A stretch of DNA of 64,000 nt from Eubacterium plexicaudatum ASF492 (lineage in GTDB: Bacteria; Bacillota; Clostridia; Lachnospirales; Lachnospiraceae). Position 1 is the stretch's first letter, and each line of letters opens with the position of its first letter. Location: the NCBI RefSeq assembly GCF_000364225.2, contig NZ_AQFT02000001.1:434001-498000 (forward strand), given 5' to 3'. Positions 17,466-25,809 of this stretch are shown in pieces. The notes under the pieces were generated by a model. That model was not told where the DNA came from and searched no databases. It was given only the letters and a program-made list of their open reading frames with translations. The position numbers and the translations under genes were made by a program.

Positions 17466-18892
17466 GTGGCTGAAAATGAAAAACGCAATCAGAACTTATT
17501 CGCATGATGACATAGGTTCCGCAAGGTTGTTGTCTGATATATTCAATAAAATGTGTAGATACAATGCTACGGCCAGTGAATGGTATGAATTTAACGGGAA
17601 GTATTGGGCGATTGATTTAGGCGGCTTGAAAGTGCGGAACATGACAAAGATTCTGGCGAAAGCACTTATCAAATATGCAGTGTCGGCATCAGAGGATGAT
17701 AATAAATATCTGAAATATGCGGCAACATGGAATGAACACCGAAAACGAAATACAATCATCCAGGATGCAAGGGATCTGAATTTTTTAAGAATGAAGATTG
17801 TGATATTGATATGTATATCCTGAATTGTCTGAATGGCGTTTTAGTGTTGCATCAAGATAGTGTTGAATTTATCAAGCATGACCCGGATTTGCTATTAACG
17901 CAGATTGCGAATGTTCGGTATGATCCGGACAAGCCATGTGAACGGTGGGAAAAATTTGTTGATGAAGTTATGGAGGGCAATCAAGAGAAAGTCCGTTATC
18001 TGCAAAAACTATTCGGCATTTGTCTAACTGGTGATACAAGGCTTGAAAAATGTGGTTTTTATTTGGCAGTACAACAAGAAACGGAAAATCTACAATGATT
18101 GAAACAATTTCAAATTTGCTAGGAACTTATGCTGTATCAGTCAGGGCAGAAACATTGGCAATTAAAAATAATACAGACAGCCGGACGGCAAGTCCAGATA
18201 TTGCAAAACTGGCAGGAAAACGGCTTGCAGTTGCATCAGAACCGCAAAAGAGAATGGCCTTAGATGTTGCGCTGCTAAAAAGTATGACTGGACGAGATAC
18301 CATATCGGCAAGATTTTTACATCAGTCCGAGTTCCAGTTTACGCCTTGCTTTAAACTGATTTGTAACACAAATTATCTTCCTATTGTCAGTGATACCACT
18401 ATTTTTAAGTCAGACCGGGTACAGGTTATTTCATTTGACCGACATTTTGCGGAGAGTGAACAGGATAAAACGCTAAAGAATAAATTATCTACAGGCAATG
18501 CATTAAGCGGAATCTTAAACTGGTGTATTTCTGGATGGTTACTTTTTTGTAAAGAGGGGTTGGACGAGCCGGAGAATATCCGGGCGGCTACAGTGGAATA
18601 CGCTAATTCCTCTGATAAAATGCAAAACTTTATCAATGACTGCCTTGTGGAGAAAAAAGGGTGCAATATTGCTATTAAGGATTTATATGAAAAATATGAG
18701 GAATGGTGCAACGATAACGGTTTTCATACAGAAAATAAGCGGAATTTTATTGATGATGTGAAGTCAAAGAACATTTACAAGGCATCCGGAACAGTGAACG
18801 GCAAAACGGTTCGCAACATTATTCGGGGGTATGATTTTGCAAGTGAAGATTTTATTGAAATTGATGAATCAGAGCCATTGCCATTTGATTAG
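17443..18892 (+). pseudogene. D5/P4-type replicative helicase (SF3), two frameshifts
   Basis: Three open pieces (17443-17823, 17811-18098, 18050-18892) become one protein of about 484 residues if one T is restored at 17781-17786 and one A at 18046-18050. The N-part is the D5_N region ('YEFNGKYW'). The centre holds Walker A 'LFGSTTRNGKSTMIETI' and the SF3 segments 'KLAGKRLAVASEPQKRM', 'LLKSMTGRDTISARFLHQSEFQFTPCFKLICNTNYLPIV'. The C-terminus is the winged-helix region ('KDLYEKYEEWCNDNGF'). The start is GTG 17443 with GGGGAGG 9 bp upstream. It is the replicative partner of the primase before it. Confidence 0.85.
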
Positions 18893-18907
18893 TGAGAGGT
18901 ACAGTAT

Positions 18908-19114
18908 ATGGACTATTTCGAGGTATATCGTGAAATTTGGCAGTTTCATAAGCAGTATATTGATAGAATTTGCAATGAGGATGAATTTTGGGAAGCGGTG
19001 ATTGCTGATGCGGACAAGCTGTACAAAAAGTACGATAATTCACGATTTGCAAAAGATTTGATACTAGCAGAATTGACAGAGTTTGAGCGGATTGGCAAGG
19101 AAGAAAAAACATAG
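18908..19114 (+). CDS. Small acidic protein, unknown
   Basis: 68 residues, helical, 'MDYFEVYREIWQFHKQYIDRICNEDEFWEAVIADADKLYKKYDNSRFAKDLILAELTEFERI'. Start ATG 18908 behind GAGAGGT. Its place directly after the helicase gene and its size are as in many phage and conjugative elements, but no function is known to me. Confidence 0.6.
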   Translation: MDYFEVYREIWQFHKQYIDRICNEDEFWEAVIADADKLYKKYDNSRFAKDLILAELTEFERIGKEEKT

Positions 19115-19214
19115 TTTGTGCGTGGTGTGCATTTCCTATGGGTTGTATAAAAAATAATTTCTTTAAGGGTTTTACATGGGAAATACATATTTGCACAAAT
19201 GCAGTAATGATAAG

Positions 19215-19300
19215 GCTTCCACGGTGTGTGTGATGGCTGCCCCCCTCTGTGGAAGCAATAAAGAGTAATGAAAGAGTAAGGAATAGGCTAAGTCACACAC
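19215..19300. repeat. Nested inverted repeats between helicase and TerS-like genes
   Basis: GCTTCCAC (19215-19222) pairs with GTGGAAGC (19249-19256). GTGTGTGA (19226-19233) pairs with TCACACAC (19293-19300). A copy of GGCTTCCACAGTGTG lies inside the primase gene near 17136. The gap 19115-19365 has no gene. In satellites the replication origin commonly follows the helicase gene, so this is a candidate origin or packaging site. Confidence 0.5.
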
Positions 19301-19365
19301 AAAGGTAACGTCAATTAAAAAAGATTGAATTTTATAATTTTTTTCAGAATGAGAGGTAATAAATT

Positions 19366-19914
19366 ATGGCAGGAAAAGCACCACAAGGACAACTAACAGA
19401 GATGAACCCGGTCAAGGTAAAAGCAATCATCCACAGTTTAAGGGAACTTTACGACATGGGGAAGCCGGAAACAAACTTAGAATTGAAAGAAAGGATTGAT
19501 ATGTTTTTCCAGTTTTGCGAGGATTCCAGTGTCAGACCGGGCGTTCAAGCACTTTGCACGGCATTACATATCAGCAGAACTACTTTATATCGCTGGTCAA
19601 ATGGGGAAGATTGCGACAGGGAGCGGCAGGAAATTGTATCAATGGCAAAAAGTTTCATTGACAGTTTTTTAGAACAAGTGACATTAAGCGGTCAAGTATC
19701 GCCGCCAGTTGGGATATTCCTCTTAAAGAACTGGTGTTCGTATAAAGACACAGTTTCTATTGAGGAAAATATACCAAATACGAAAACAACGCACGTTTTG
19801 ACAGCCGCACAGCTTCCAAAGTTGGGTAATATGGCAGAGGATAGCGGTAGTAATGCAACGCTTCCTTATCTGGCAGATACAAAGCTAAACACAATAGTGG
19901 AATATGACCATTAG
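19366..19914 (+). CDS. TerS-like (terminase small subunit) DNA-binding protein
   Basis: 182 residues, ribosome site GAGAGGT. 'ELKERIDMFFQFCEDSSVRPGVQALCTALHISRTTLYRWSNGEDCDRERQEIV' contains a helix-turn-helix as in phage small terminase subunits that start packaging, and 'VSPPVGIFLLKNWCSYKDTVSIE' matches the conserved C-terminal part of gp3-like TerS proteins. Large subunit, portal and capsid genes are absent. That is normal for satellites which redirect a helper phage's packaging, and it is the main reason to think of this block as a satellite. An unrelated HTH regulator remains possible. Confidence 0.6.
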   Translation: MAGKAPQGQLTEMNPVKVKAIIHSLRELYDMGKPETNLELKERIDMFFQFCEDSSVRPGVQALCTALHISRTTLYRWSNGEDCDRERQEIVSMAKSFIDSFLEQVTLSGQVSPPVGIFLLKNWCSYKDTVSIEENIPNTKTTHVLTAAQLPKLGNMAEDSGSNATLPYLADTKLNTIVEYDH

Positions 19915-19975
19915 ATCATGATAATTTGAGGGGATAGGGTGGGTTAAAGTAAGGAAAGAATGAGGTAGAAAATGT

Positions 19976-20326
19976 ATGGATAGAGAAATGGTTATAAACA
20001 ATCTGCTTATGAATTATGGCAAATATAGCGTTACTAGAGCAGAATTAGAGCCGATTATAGATGATGGCATACAAAACTATGATTTGTCATTAGAAGCTAT
20101 ATATAGCGGTTTAAGAATGAGCCTTGCATCTGCATTTAATGAGCATGAGTATTTCTCTTTAGATGATGTGATGGCGATAACTGGGAAGAGCCGGGAAGAA
20201 CTTTTACAGAGGATAGAGCAATGTCGGCAAGAATTGATAGAAGCTGGAGAAAACCCGGACGAGTATTTCAAGCCTATAGAGCCGCAGAGGGCAGCAGTCT
20301 ATTATTTCCCTGATGGGTTGTGCTGA
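19976..20326 (+). CDS. Hypothetical protein
   Basis: 116 residues from ATG 19976. It is helical in the first two thirds, with 'YFSLDDVMAITGKSREELLQRIEQCRQELIEAGENPDEYF' resembling a small HTH or ParB-like helical domain. It is the last gene before the right att-like site. I do not recognise the family. Confidence 0.6.
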   Translation: MDREMVINNLLMNYGKYSVTRAELEPIIDDGIQNYDLSLEAIYSGLRMSLASAFNEHEYFSLDDVMAITGKSREELLQRIEQCRQELIEAGENPDEYFKPIEPQRAAVYYFPDGLC

Positions 20327-20800
20327 TACAAAGCTATTTGCATCAAAGTCTTATAAGAAAATGGTTATTGTATGTCAATAAGTATGTCAAAGTATAAAAC
20401 CAGATGCGGAAACGCCTTGAAAATCAAGCGAATGTGATTGGTATAAGCACTAATTCATACTAAGTACATATCATTTTAGGCGTGAAATCTGGACAAGATT
20501 GTGGAGAATTTTTTCTGTGATTTATGGGATTAGACATTGAATCCTATTTAGAGGGATGCGCGATATTGATGAAATTGTACCTTGAAAACTGAATAATGCG
20601 TGTGTTTGAAATTTATATTTAAGCGATATATGGGGCGAATAGAGGGGGTGACGGGCATATTATACGCTACGGAAAGACCGTGGCGGGGTTTTATAGAGTG
20701 AACGTATGTTCTTCATTAAGCTACCAGAGTAAATTTTTAAAGAAAAAGGTTTTTCAAAATTAAAAAAATAAAAAAGGCAAAAGCCGGAAAGCAGGTAAAA
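20327..20800. other. Gene-free spacer with att-like site and hairpin
   Basis: 474 bp. It contains the paired TATGTCA boxes (20371-20389), the palindromic CTTGAAAATCAAG (20416-20428), and near the end a short stem CGCTACGG/CCGTGGCG (about 20666-20686) followed by GGGGTTTT, perhaps a terminator or RNA element before the next operon. No reading frame in it looks coding. Confidence 0.45.
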
Positions 20801-21868
20801 ATGATTAAAACAGAACTTGAAATTTTCACTATGGCAAAAATCACTATGGACACATACCAGGCGAGATATGAAAAAGCGAAAGAGAGACGGAAAGAACGTT
20901 TTAGAAACCTAAATGCCAATTACAAGCCGGGAAGTCCGTTGCTTCTGGAAGAACGAAATAAAATTGTGCCGGATTTTGAAGCGGAAATTGCAAAGGCAAG
21001 AAATGACTTAATGATGGAATTTGAGGATTCTTTGATGAAGCTAAGAGCCGTTGAAACGGCAAAAGTAGCGGTCATTTCCAACGAAACAAAAACCATGATG
21101 AGTGTTTTGGACTGTCTGGAAACTAAAACAGTAAGCGTTGACGAATACAAGGTGCTAGCTGAACATTATGGAGGCAAATTGTACTGGATTGACCGACTTC
21201 TTGAACGGGTTGCCGATAAGTGCGGGATAATGGACAGCATGGTACAGCCGCCATTGTCTGTAAAGCTGGAAATCCTGCAAACATTGGAACAGAATGTAAG
21301 AGAATATATTGACGGATATGACGGCGAAAATAAATGCTTCCCTGTTACATCTTCTGACAAGTATATTTACAAAATGGAAGAATCATATACAAATGGCTAC
21401 TCCGGTGTACGTCTGGACAGCCGGGAACAGGCAAAGCGGATGATTTCAAAAGCACTGAATGAAGGAAGTTCTTTAGACCGTAGTTTTGTGCTTGCTAATA
21501 TGCTTCGTACATCAACGCCGGATATACAGGATGAAATGCTTTCCATACTGGCAGAAAAAGACCCGGCGGCACTACATGACCCAACAATGCAATTTACAGG
21601 CGTTAAGAATGTTGTTGACAGGTTCATTAAAACGGATGGCGAACTTGTAAAGGCGGCAGGCGTGGCAATGAAGAAAGCCGACAATGCAAAATCCCATCAA
21701 GAGCGCATTGGTATTTTATGGGATAATTTTGACAACCGATATCTTAGAAAAAAGATAGAAGAAAGGATTGCTGCCACAAATGATGAAGAATTGAAAGACA
21801 GCTATGAGAATATGAAAGAAATCAAAGAAGAACAGAAACAGGAAAGCAGGGCGAATAAGGGGGAATGA
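20801..21868 (+). CDS. Unknown helical protein A (paralogue of the next gene)
   Basis: 355 residues. Start ATG 20801 has the better ribosome site (AGCAGGT); an in-frame ATG at 20831 is possible. The N-terminus is highly charged and helical ('YQARYEKAKERRKERFRNL'), then 'PGSPLLLEE..KIVPDFEAEIAKAR', 'VSVDEYKVLAEHYGGKLYWIDRLLERVADKCGI' and 'LSVKLEILQTLEQ'. The same landmarks recur in the same order in the protein encoded by the next gene, so the two arose by duplication. No signal peptide, membrane helix or catalytic motif is visible. The position after a TerS-like gene allows a structural or scaffold-like role. That is speculation. Confidence 0.7.
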   Translation: MIKTELEIFTMAKITMDTYQARYEKAKERRKERFRNLNANYKPGSPLLLEERNKIVPDFEAEIAKARNDLMMEFEDSLMKLRAVETAKVAVISNETKTMMSVLDCLETKTVSVDEYKVLAEHYGGKLYWIDRLLERVADKCGIMDSMVQPPLSVKLEILQTLEQNVREYIDGYDGENKCFPVTSSDKYIYKMEESYTNGYSGVRLDSREQAKRMISKALNEGSSLDRSFVLANMLRTSTPDIQDEMLSILAEKDPAALHDPTMQFTGVKNVVDRFIKTDGELVKAAGVAMKKADNAKSHQERIGILWDNFDNRYLRKKIEERIAATNDEELKDSYENMKEIKEEQKQESRANKGE

Positions 21869-21926
21869 AAAATTTTCCCCTTAAAAATAAAAAAAGGCTA
21901 TTAAAAGAAAGCGAGGTAATTTTATT

Positions 21927-23033
21927 ATGACAAATATTTACGATTTAACAAATTTATTGCGAGAGGTACGGAGCCGCTATCAGGCAGAATTTATTGACGC
22001 AACGGAAACAAAAAAGAAAGAATTGGAGCTTTTAAAGAGCGGCTATATCCCCGGTTCTAAGCCTTATTTAGAAAAAGAACAGGAGATTGAACTTAATTTT
22101 GATGTGGCGATTGTTGGGGCAAGGGAAAAAGCGGCAAAAAAGGCGGCAGAAGAAATTGAGAACATGAAAGAATGGGAGCGCACAGGCGTTGGAACTATCA
22201 ACACAGAAGCACTTGCAAGGGTAAACGCACTTCGGGGAATCCCGGTTACAACAGAAGAATTGAAGCAGATTCTTTCTAAACATGGTTCAAGCAATTATTG
22301 GGTACAACGTGCGGTTGCGGCACTGGCAGAAGAAAACGGAATCCCGGTTACTGATTTGCCGCTTGATTCTTCCTTAGATGTGAAATTAAACGTGCTTGAC
22401 CAGCTTAGCGGACAACTGGATTTACTGTTAGAGCATTACAGCTTGACAGAAAAGACAAGGGAAGCATCGGAAGCAAGGTTTTTGTATCTTAATGACAGCA
22501 TTTTAGATAATGCGGTAAGGATTTATAACAATGGAACAAAGGATTTATCAGAAGCAGACGCTGCCGAAAGAGCATATTATAAAATCCAGGCAATGTCCGG
22601 GCAGATGTCAAAGGCGTGTGCAATTTCCAACAGTTTGCGGAATCTGAAAAAGGAAGATACAAAAAATATGTTGCTTTACAGACTTGCCATAGATGACAGC
22701 ATAAGAAGCGAAGCCTATGAGGTTGCCGGAATTTCTGATGTGATGGCAGAATGGAAAGGCGGAAAAGCTGACCGCTACGCAAGGGCGGTAAAAATGATGA
22801 ATGGTATTAAGACAATGCAGGACACAGAGAATATAAAAACAAAGTTGCGAGAGTATATAAACCGTGTTGCTATGGGTTCAGAGCCGGAAAATGAGTTTTT
22901 ACGCCATGAAATCACGAAAACATATAAGAAAAATACCTTTATTGGGCGAGCATTGGAAGAAATGAGCGGAGCGGAGAAAAATACACTTTTCGGGAGCAGT
23001 GCAGAGCCGGAGGGTGGCACAACAGCGGAGTAA
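21927..23033 (+). CDS. Unknown helical protein B (paralogue of the previous gene)
   Basis: 368 residues, ribosome site GCGAGGT. Landmarks shared with protein A: 'YQAEFIDATETKKKELELLKSGYIPGSKPYLEKEQEIELNFDVAIVGAR', 'VTTEELKQILSKHGSSNYWVQRAVAALAEENGI', 'LDVKLNVLDQL'. Overall identity looks low, so the duplication is old and the two have diverged, perhaps as partners of one complex. The middle holds a helical repeat-like segment, and the C-terminus ends in an acidic, Gly-rich tail. It lies 58 bp after protein A, in the same direction. Unrecognised family. Confidence 0.7.
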   Translation: MTNIYDLTNLLREVRSRYQAEFIDATETKKKELELLKSGYIPGSKPYLEKEQEIELNFDVAIVGAREKAAKKAAEEIENMKEWERTGVGTINTEALARVNALRGIPVTTEELKQILSKHGSSNYWVQRAVAALAEENGIPVTDLPLDSSLDVKLNVLDQLSGQLDLLLEHYSLTEKTREASEARFLYLNDSILDNAVRIYNNGTKDLSEADAAERAYYKIQAMSGQMSKACAISNSLRNLKKEDTKNMLLYRLAIDDSIRSEAYEVAGISDVMAEWKGGKADRYARAVKMMNGIKTMQDTENIKTKLREYINRVAMGSEPENEFLRHEITKTYKKNTFIGRALEEMSGAEKNTLFGSSAEPEGGTTAE

Positions 23034-23050
23034 CCTTTTCCCTGGCAAAT

Positions 23051-23213
23051 TAAAAGGGAAGTAGCACTGAAAATGGTTCTTTCTGTACTTTGGGTATCAG
23101 CACATTCTCAAGATTTGCTATAAACCACTAAACTGGCTTAGTAAAGCAAAATGAGAATAGATGGAGTTACCCAAACATCAGAAAGAACCCTGAAAATACA
23201 TACTTCCCTTTTA
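23051..23213. repeat. 163-nt extended hairpin upstream of sigma-70 gene
   Basis: Successive paired segments: TAAAAGGGAAGTA (23051-23063) with 23201-23213 (13 bp perfect); GGTTCTTTCTG (23075-23085) with 23179-23189 (11 bp perfect); TTTGGGT with ACCCAAA; ATTCTCA with TGAGAAT; ATTTGCT with AGCAAA(A)T; ACTAA with TTAGT closing a 6-nt loop. It fills almost the whole 228-bp gap between protein B and the sigma gene. It could be a MITE, a structured RNA or a replication structure. Confidence 0.75.
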
Positions 23214-23261
23214 TCTCCTATACATCTACTCAAATTATAATCTAAAGGTAGGTGTATTACA

Positions 23262-24294
23262 ATGACGAATGAACAAATTGTTTCTGAAATCAGGAACGGT
23301 TTTTCCACAACAAATAATATGCAATTACTGTACGAAAGCAATCTGCCATTGATTAAAAAATTCATAAAGCCTTATACCGCCTATGAGTGTGAAGCCGACC
23401 TATTGCAAGAAAGCTACTTCGGATTACTGGAGGCAGTAAAACGCTATGAAACAGATAGAAACGTGCAATTTATGACTTTTGCACAATACTGGATAAAACA
23501 ATCAGTACAGCGGTATCTTGAAAATTGCGGTTCTACCGTCCGCATACCTACCCACACGAGGGCGAAAATGTCACGCATACGGAAAGCCACAAGCCAGTTA
23601 AGGCAGGAGCAAGGCAGAGAGCCAGTACCAACAGAGATAGCAGCTTTATCGGGCGTATCAGTGGAAGAAGTGCAGGAGATACAAGGCTATATGCAATCGG
23701 TAATAAGTTTAGATACGCCGATAGCAGAGGACAACAGCTTGACACTTGCGGATACGCTACAAGCCGATTTAAGCGTTGAAAATGATACAGTTGATAAAAT
23801 ACTCTGAATACTCTAAAAATGAATTATGGGGCATTGTGGAGCGTTACACAGCCACAAGGGAGAATGACATAATCAAAGAAATTTTCCTGCACAATAAAAC
23901 AATGTCGGCAGTTGCACGAGAACAAGGCGTAACCATAGACAGAATACGCCAGATAAAGGAAAAAGGACTGCGGCGGTTGCGGATGAGCAAGGCAAAGCGT
24001 GAACTATTGGAAAGGTTTGATATTGCTGAAGCCGGACTATTCCGAGGCGGCTTGAATAATTATCGGGAACACAAATTCACTTCCATTGTGGAGTATTTAG
24101 CAGAAAAACGAATTGAAGCAGAAAAACGATATAAAAGACATTTAGCGGAAATTGAGGAAATACACAGAAAAAGGCTTGAACGAAATTCGGAAAAGCCAGA
24201 CTTGCTTTCAAATGAAGGAGAGTGCAAAATTCAGCTTGTAGACCAAATGAACCACAAGCTGAAAATAGGTGTAGACCAAATGAACCACGCCTAA
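23262..24294 (+). pseudogene. Sigma-70 family sigma factor (regions 2-4), frameshifted
   Basis: Two frames (23262-23807 and 23776-24294) join into one protein if the A-run at 23796-23799 is one base shorter ('TVDKYSEYSKNELWG'). The first has region 2 ('AYECEADLLQESYFGLLEAVKRYETDRNVQFMTFAQYWIKQSVQRYL') and region 3 ('IRIPTHTRAKMSRI'-like). The second has region 4 with 'NKTMSAVAREQGVTIDRIRQIKEKGLRRLR'. It is a group 2/3-like factor, larger than the ECF type at 11689, with an unusual C-terminal extension of about 90 residues. It may control late genes of the surrounding element. Confidence 0.85.
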
Positions 24295-24429
24295 AAAGAT
24301 ATTGCCCGATAGAGAAATATGTGTTATATTGTCAATACGGAAAAGTCATAGAGCCAGGCGGCTTTACCCCTCTTATTTTTTCGGAGGGTTCAAAGTAGCC
24401 CTCCAGACGAAAGAAAGGAGGGCGATTCA

Positions 24430-24525
24430 ATGTACGTTACATATCAGGATTTAATTCAGATAGGTATACTCATTGTTGCCCTTGCGAATTTGCTTTATCA
24501 GATTTACAAGGGAAAAAAGAAATAG
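24430..24525 (+). CDS. Holin-like small toxin (type I toxin-antitoxin)
   Basis: 31 residues, MYVTYQDLIQIGILIVALANLLYQIYKGKKK: a single TM helix with a Lys-rich end, as in the Hol_Tox/BsrG/Fst-like membrane toxins. Start ATG 24430 behind AAAGGAGGGCG. It is followed directly by a hairpin that can end transcription from both sides, the standard place for the antisense antitoxin RNA. The upstream CGGAGGGTTCAAAGTAGCCC region can also fold. The antitoxin RNA itself is inferred. Confidence 0.65.
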   Translation: MYVTYQDLIQIGILIVALANLLYQIYKGKKK

Positions 24526-24551
24526 CCGCCACTACTGCCAATAGTGACGGC
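24525..24551. terminator. Hairpin after holin-like toxin (possible bidirectional terminator)
   Basis: GCCGCCACTA pairs with TAGTGACGGC (9 of 10) around a short loop, starting at the last base of the toxin stop codon. It probably ends the toxin mRNA and, on the other strand, the antitoxin RNA. Confidence 0.55.
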
Positions 24552-24682
24552 TTGCCTTTACAACGCAAATTGTAGAGGTAAGTAATTTGTTATTTGGAGG
24601 GGTAGCCGCTTCTATGGCTTTTCCCTTTTCTTATATCTAAGATAGCACATCCGGGAGCAGGACGCAAGTAATTTTTGTTTCC

Positions 24683-25084
24683 TCATTCTTCTTTATCTGG
24701 CGCATTGTTTTCTTTTTGGGTGTAACGTGGTATTTCGGTTAGTTCTTGTACCCTTTTATCTGCTTCACGTTTTCCTGTATCATTGAGTTTTGAATAATTA
24801 TCAAGTAGACTTGAGGGAAGTGTTGTTATTATACCGTTGTCAATTTGACGTTTTATTTGCGATTTTGTTTCAACGAGTTTATTAAATTCCTCTATACCCA
24901 TTATGTCAGATAAAGATACCTCTAGGGCGGTGGCTAATTTTTGCATCGTTTCTAAAGTTAAATTTGCTCTTGGGGATTCCCATTGTCCTATCATTTGTTG
25001 AGAAACACCAAGTAATGCCCCTAGTTCCTTTTGCGAAAGTCCTTTTTTTTGTCTGACATTTTTGATGCGTTCGCTAACGCCCAT
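24683..25084 (-). CDS. XRE-family transcriptional regulator
   Basis: 133 residues from ATG 25084 (behind GGAGGTGGTAAA, read on the minus strand). The HTH is 'QKKGLSQKELGALLGVSQQMIGQWESPRANLTLETMQKLATALEVSLSDIM' (residues 11-62). The C-terminal half is charged and helical and may dimerise. It is divergent from another XRE gene at 25230, with promoters between, so cross-regulation is likely. Confidence 0.8.
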   Translation of the reverse strand: MGVSERIKNVRQKKGLSQKELGALLGVSQQMIGQWESPRANLTLETMQKLATALEVSLSDIMGIEEFNKLVETKSQIKRQIDNGIITTLPSSLLDNYSKLNDTGKREADKRVQELTEIPRYTQKENNAPDKEE

Positions 25085-25151
25085 TTTACCACCTCCAAAA
25101 TCAATATAACACATTTCTACAATAATAACAAGAAAATACTTGTTTTTGACA

Positions 25152-25180
25152 TTGACACCAGTTATATGTTGTGATATTGT
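25152..25180 (+). promoter_or_regulatory. Promoter for the small XRE gene
   Basis: TTGACA (25152-25157, preceded by a second TTGACA at 25146), 17-bp spacer, TATTGT (25175-25180), 50 bp before the start codon. It lies in the divergent gap between two XRE genes. Confidence 0.5.
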
Positions 25181-25229
25181 GTTTATACAATATAAAACTT
25201 GTGAAGTTAAAGAAAACGGAGGTAGAACA

Positions 25230-25439
25230 ATGAAAATGAGGTTAGACAAAAGGAAAATCTACCTTGCAATGGCTGAAAAAGGCTTGACGGCTACAGAGAT
25301 AGCCAAGCAAGGCGGCGTAAGCCAACAGGCAATATCTAATGCGCTGAATGGTAACGGAATGGGGAGAGTAAAAGTTGTTCCTGCTATCTGTAAAGCATTG
25401 GACTTATCGGCAAAGGATATTGTGATTATTGAAGATTAG
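25230..25439 (+). CDS. Small XRE-family HTH protein
   Basis: 69 residues from ATG 25230 (ribosome site ACGGAGGT), essentially one HTH domain: 'YLAMAEKGLTATEIAKQGGVSQQAISNALNGNGMGRVKVVPAICKALDLSAKDIVI'. It resembles phage Cro-like proteins and the short regulators of integrative elements. It probably acts against the divergent XRE repressor. Confidence 0.75.
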   Translation: MKMRLDKRKIYLAMAEKGLTATEIAKQGGVSQQAISNALNGNGMGRVKVVPAICKALDLSAKDIVIIED

Positions 25440-25561
25440 GTATTTTGAAAATTACTTTTCATCCCATTTTCTTGTGGGATAACATCTATTCTCTTATCTG
25501 GCTATCTGACAGCCTAAAACAATGCTTTGTATGTTTTTCGGACAAAGCAAGGAACCGTAAA

Positions 25562-25696
25562 CAATGCCATTCGTCATAGATGGCGAGCCACAGAAAGGAA
25601 GTGTATGCAGACCAGAGAAAATAAAAAATGCCCTCACAGAGCCGCAACCTCTGACAAGGGCAAGTAACCCGGAAATCACAAAAGCCGGATACTGAA
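25562..25696 (+). CDS. Small hypothetical protein (weak support)
   Basis: 44 codons, 'MPFVIDGEPQKGSVCRPEKIKNALTEPQPLTRASNPEITKAGY'. The composition looks protein-like and the frame ends inside the hairpin at 25683-25716. No clear ribosome site was seen. The rest of the 25440-25809 gap holds a short TCCCA/TGGGA stem and no other convincing gene. Confidence 0.3.
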
Positions 25697-25716
25697 ATAT
25701 TGTATCATATCCGGCT
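25683..25716 (+). terminator. Hairpin terminator
   Basis: AGCCGGATA (25683-25691) pairs perfectly with TATCCGGCT (25708-25716). The downstream tract is A-rich, so termination would be stronger on the minus strand, but the stem is good. Confidence 0.45.
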
Positions 25717-25809
25717 GAAAAATAAAAGAAATGGCAAAAAAATCTTAAAACAAAAGGAACAACACAGACGTTACACAATCAACAGTTTTTAAAGAAAGGA
25801 CATGATTTT

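Larger units (their letters stand above)
15396..20428. mobile_element. Candidate phage-satellite-like island without integrase
   Basis: A 5.0-kb AT-rich block with the module order known from Gram-positive phage-inducible islands and P4-like satellites: divergent repressor, excisionase-like HTH, primase, D5-type helicase, repeat-rich gap, TerS-like packaging protein. AAAATCAAG lies at both borders (15396-15404, 20420-20428). Just inside each border is a pair of TATGTCA boxes spaced 12 bp apart (15476-15494 and 20371-20389), like arm sites of a tyrosine integrase. No integrase gene is present. The borders are my inference. Confidence 0.4.

Noticed and set aside
20570-20800. rRNA-spacer-like CTTGAAAACTGAATA before the paralogue pair
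   Set aside because: The short match is common in Firmicutes leader regions and no rRNA sequence is nearby.
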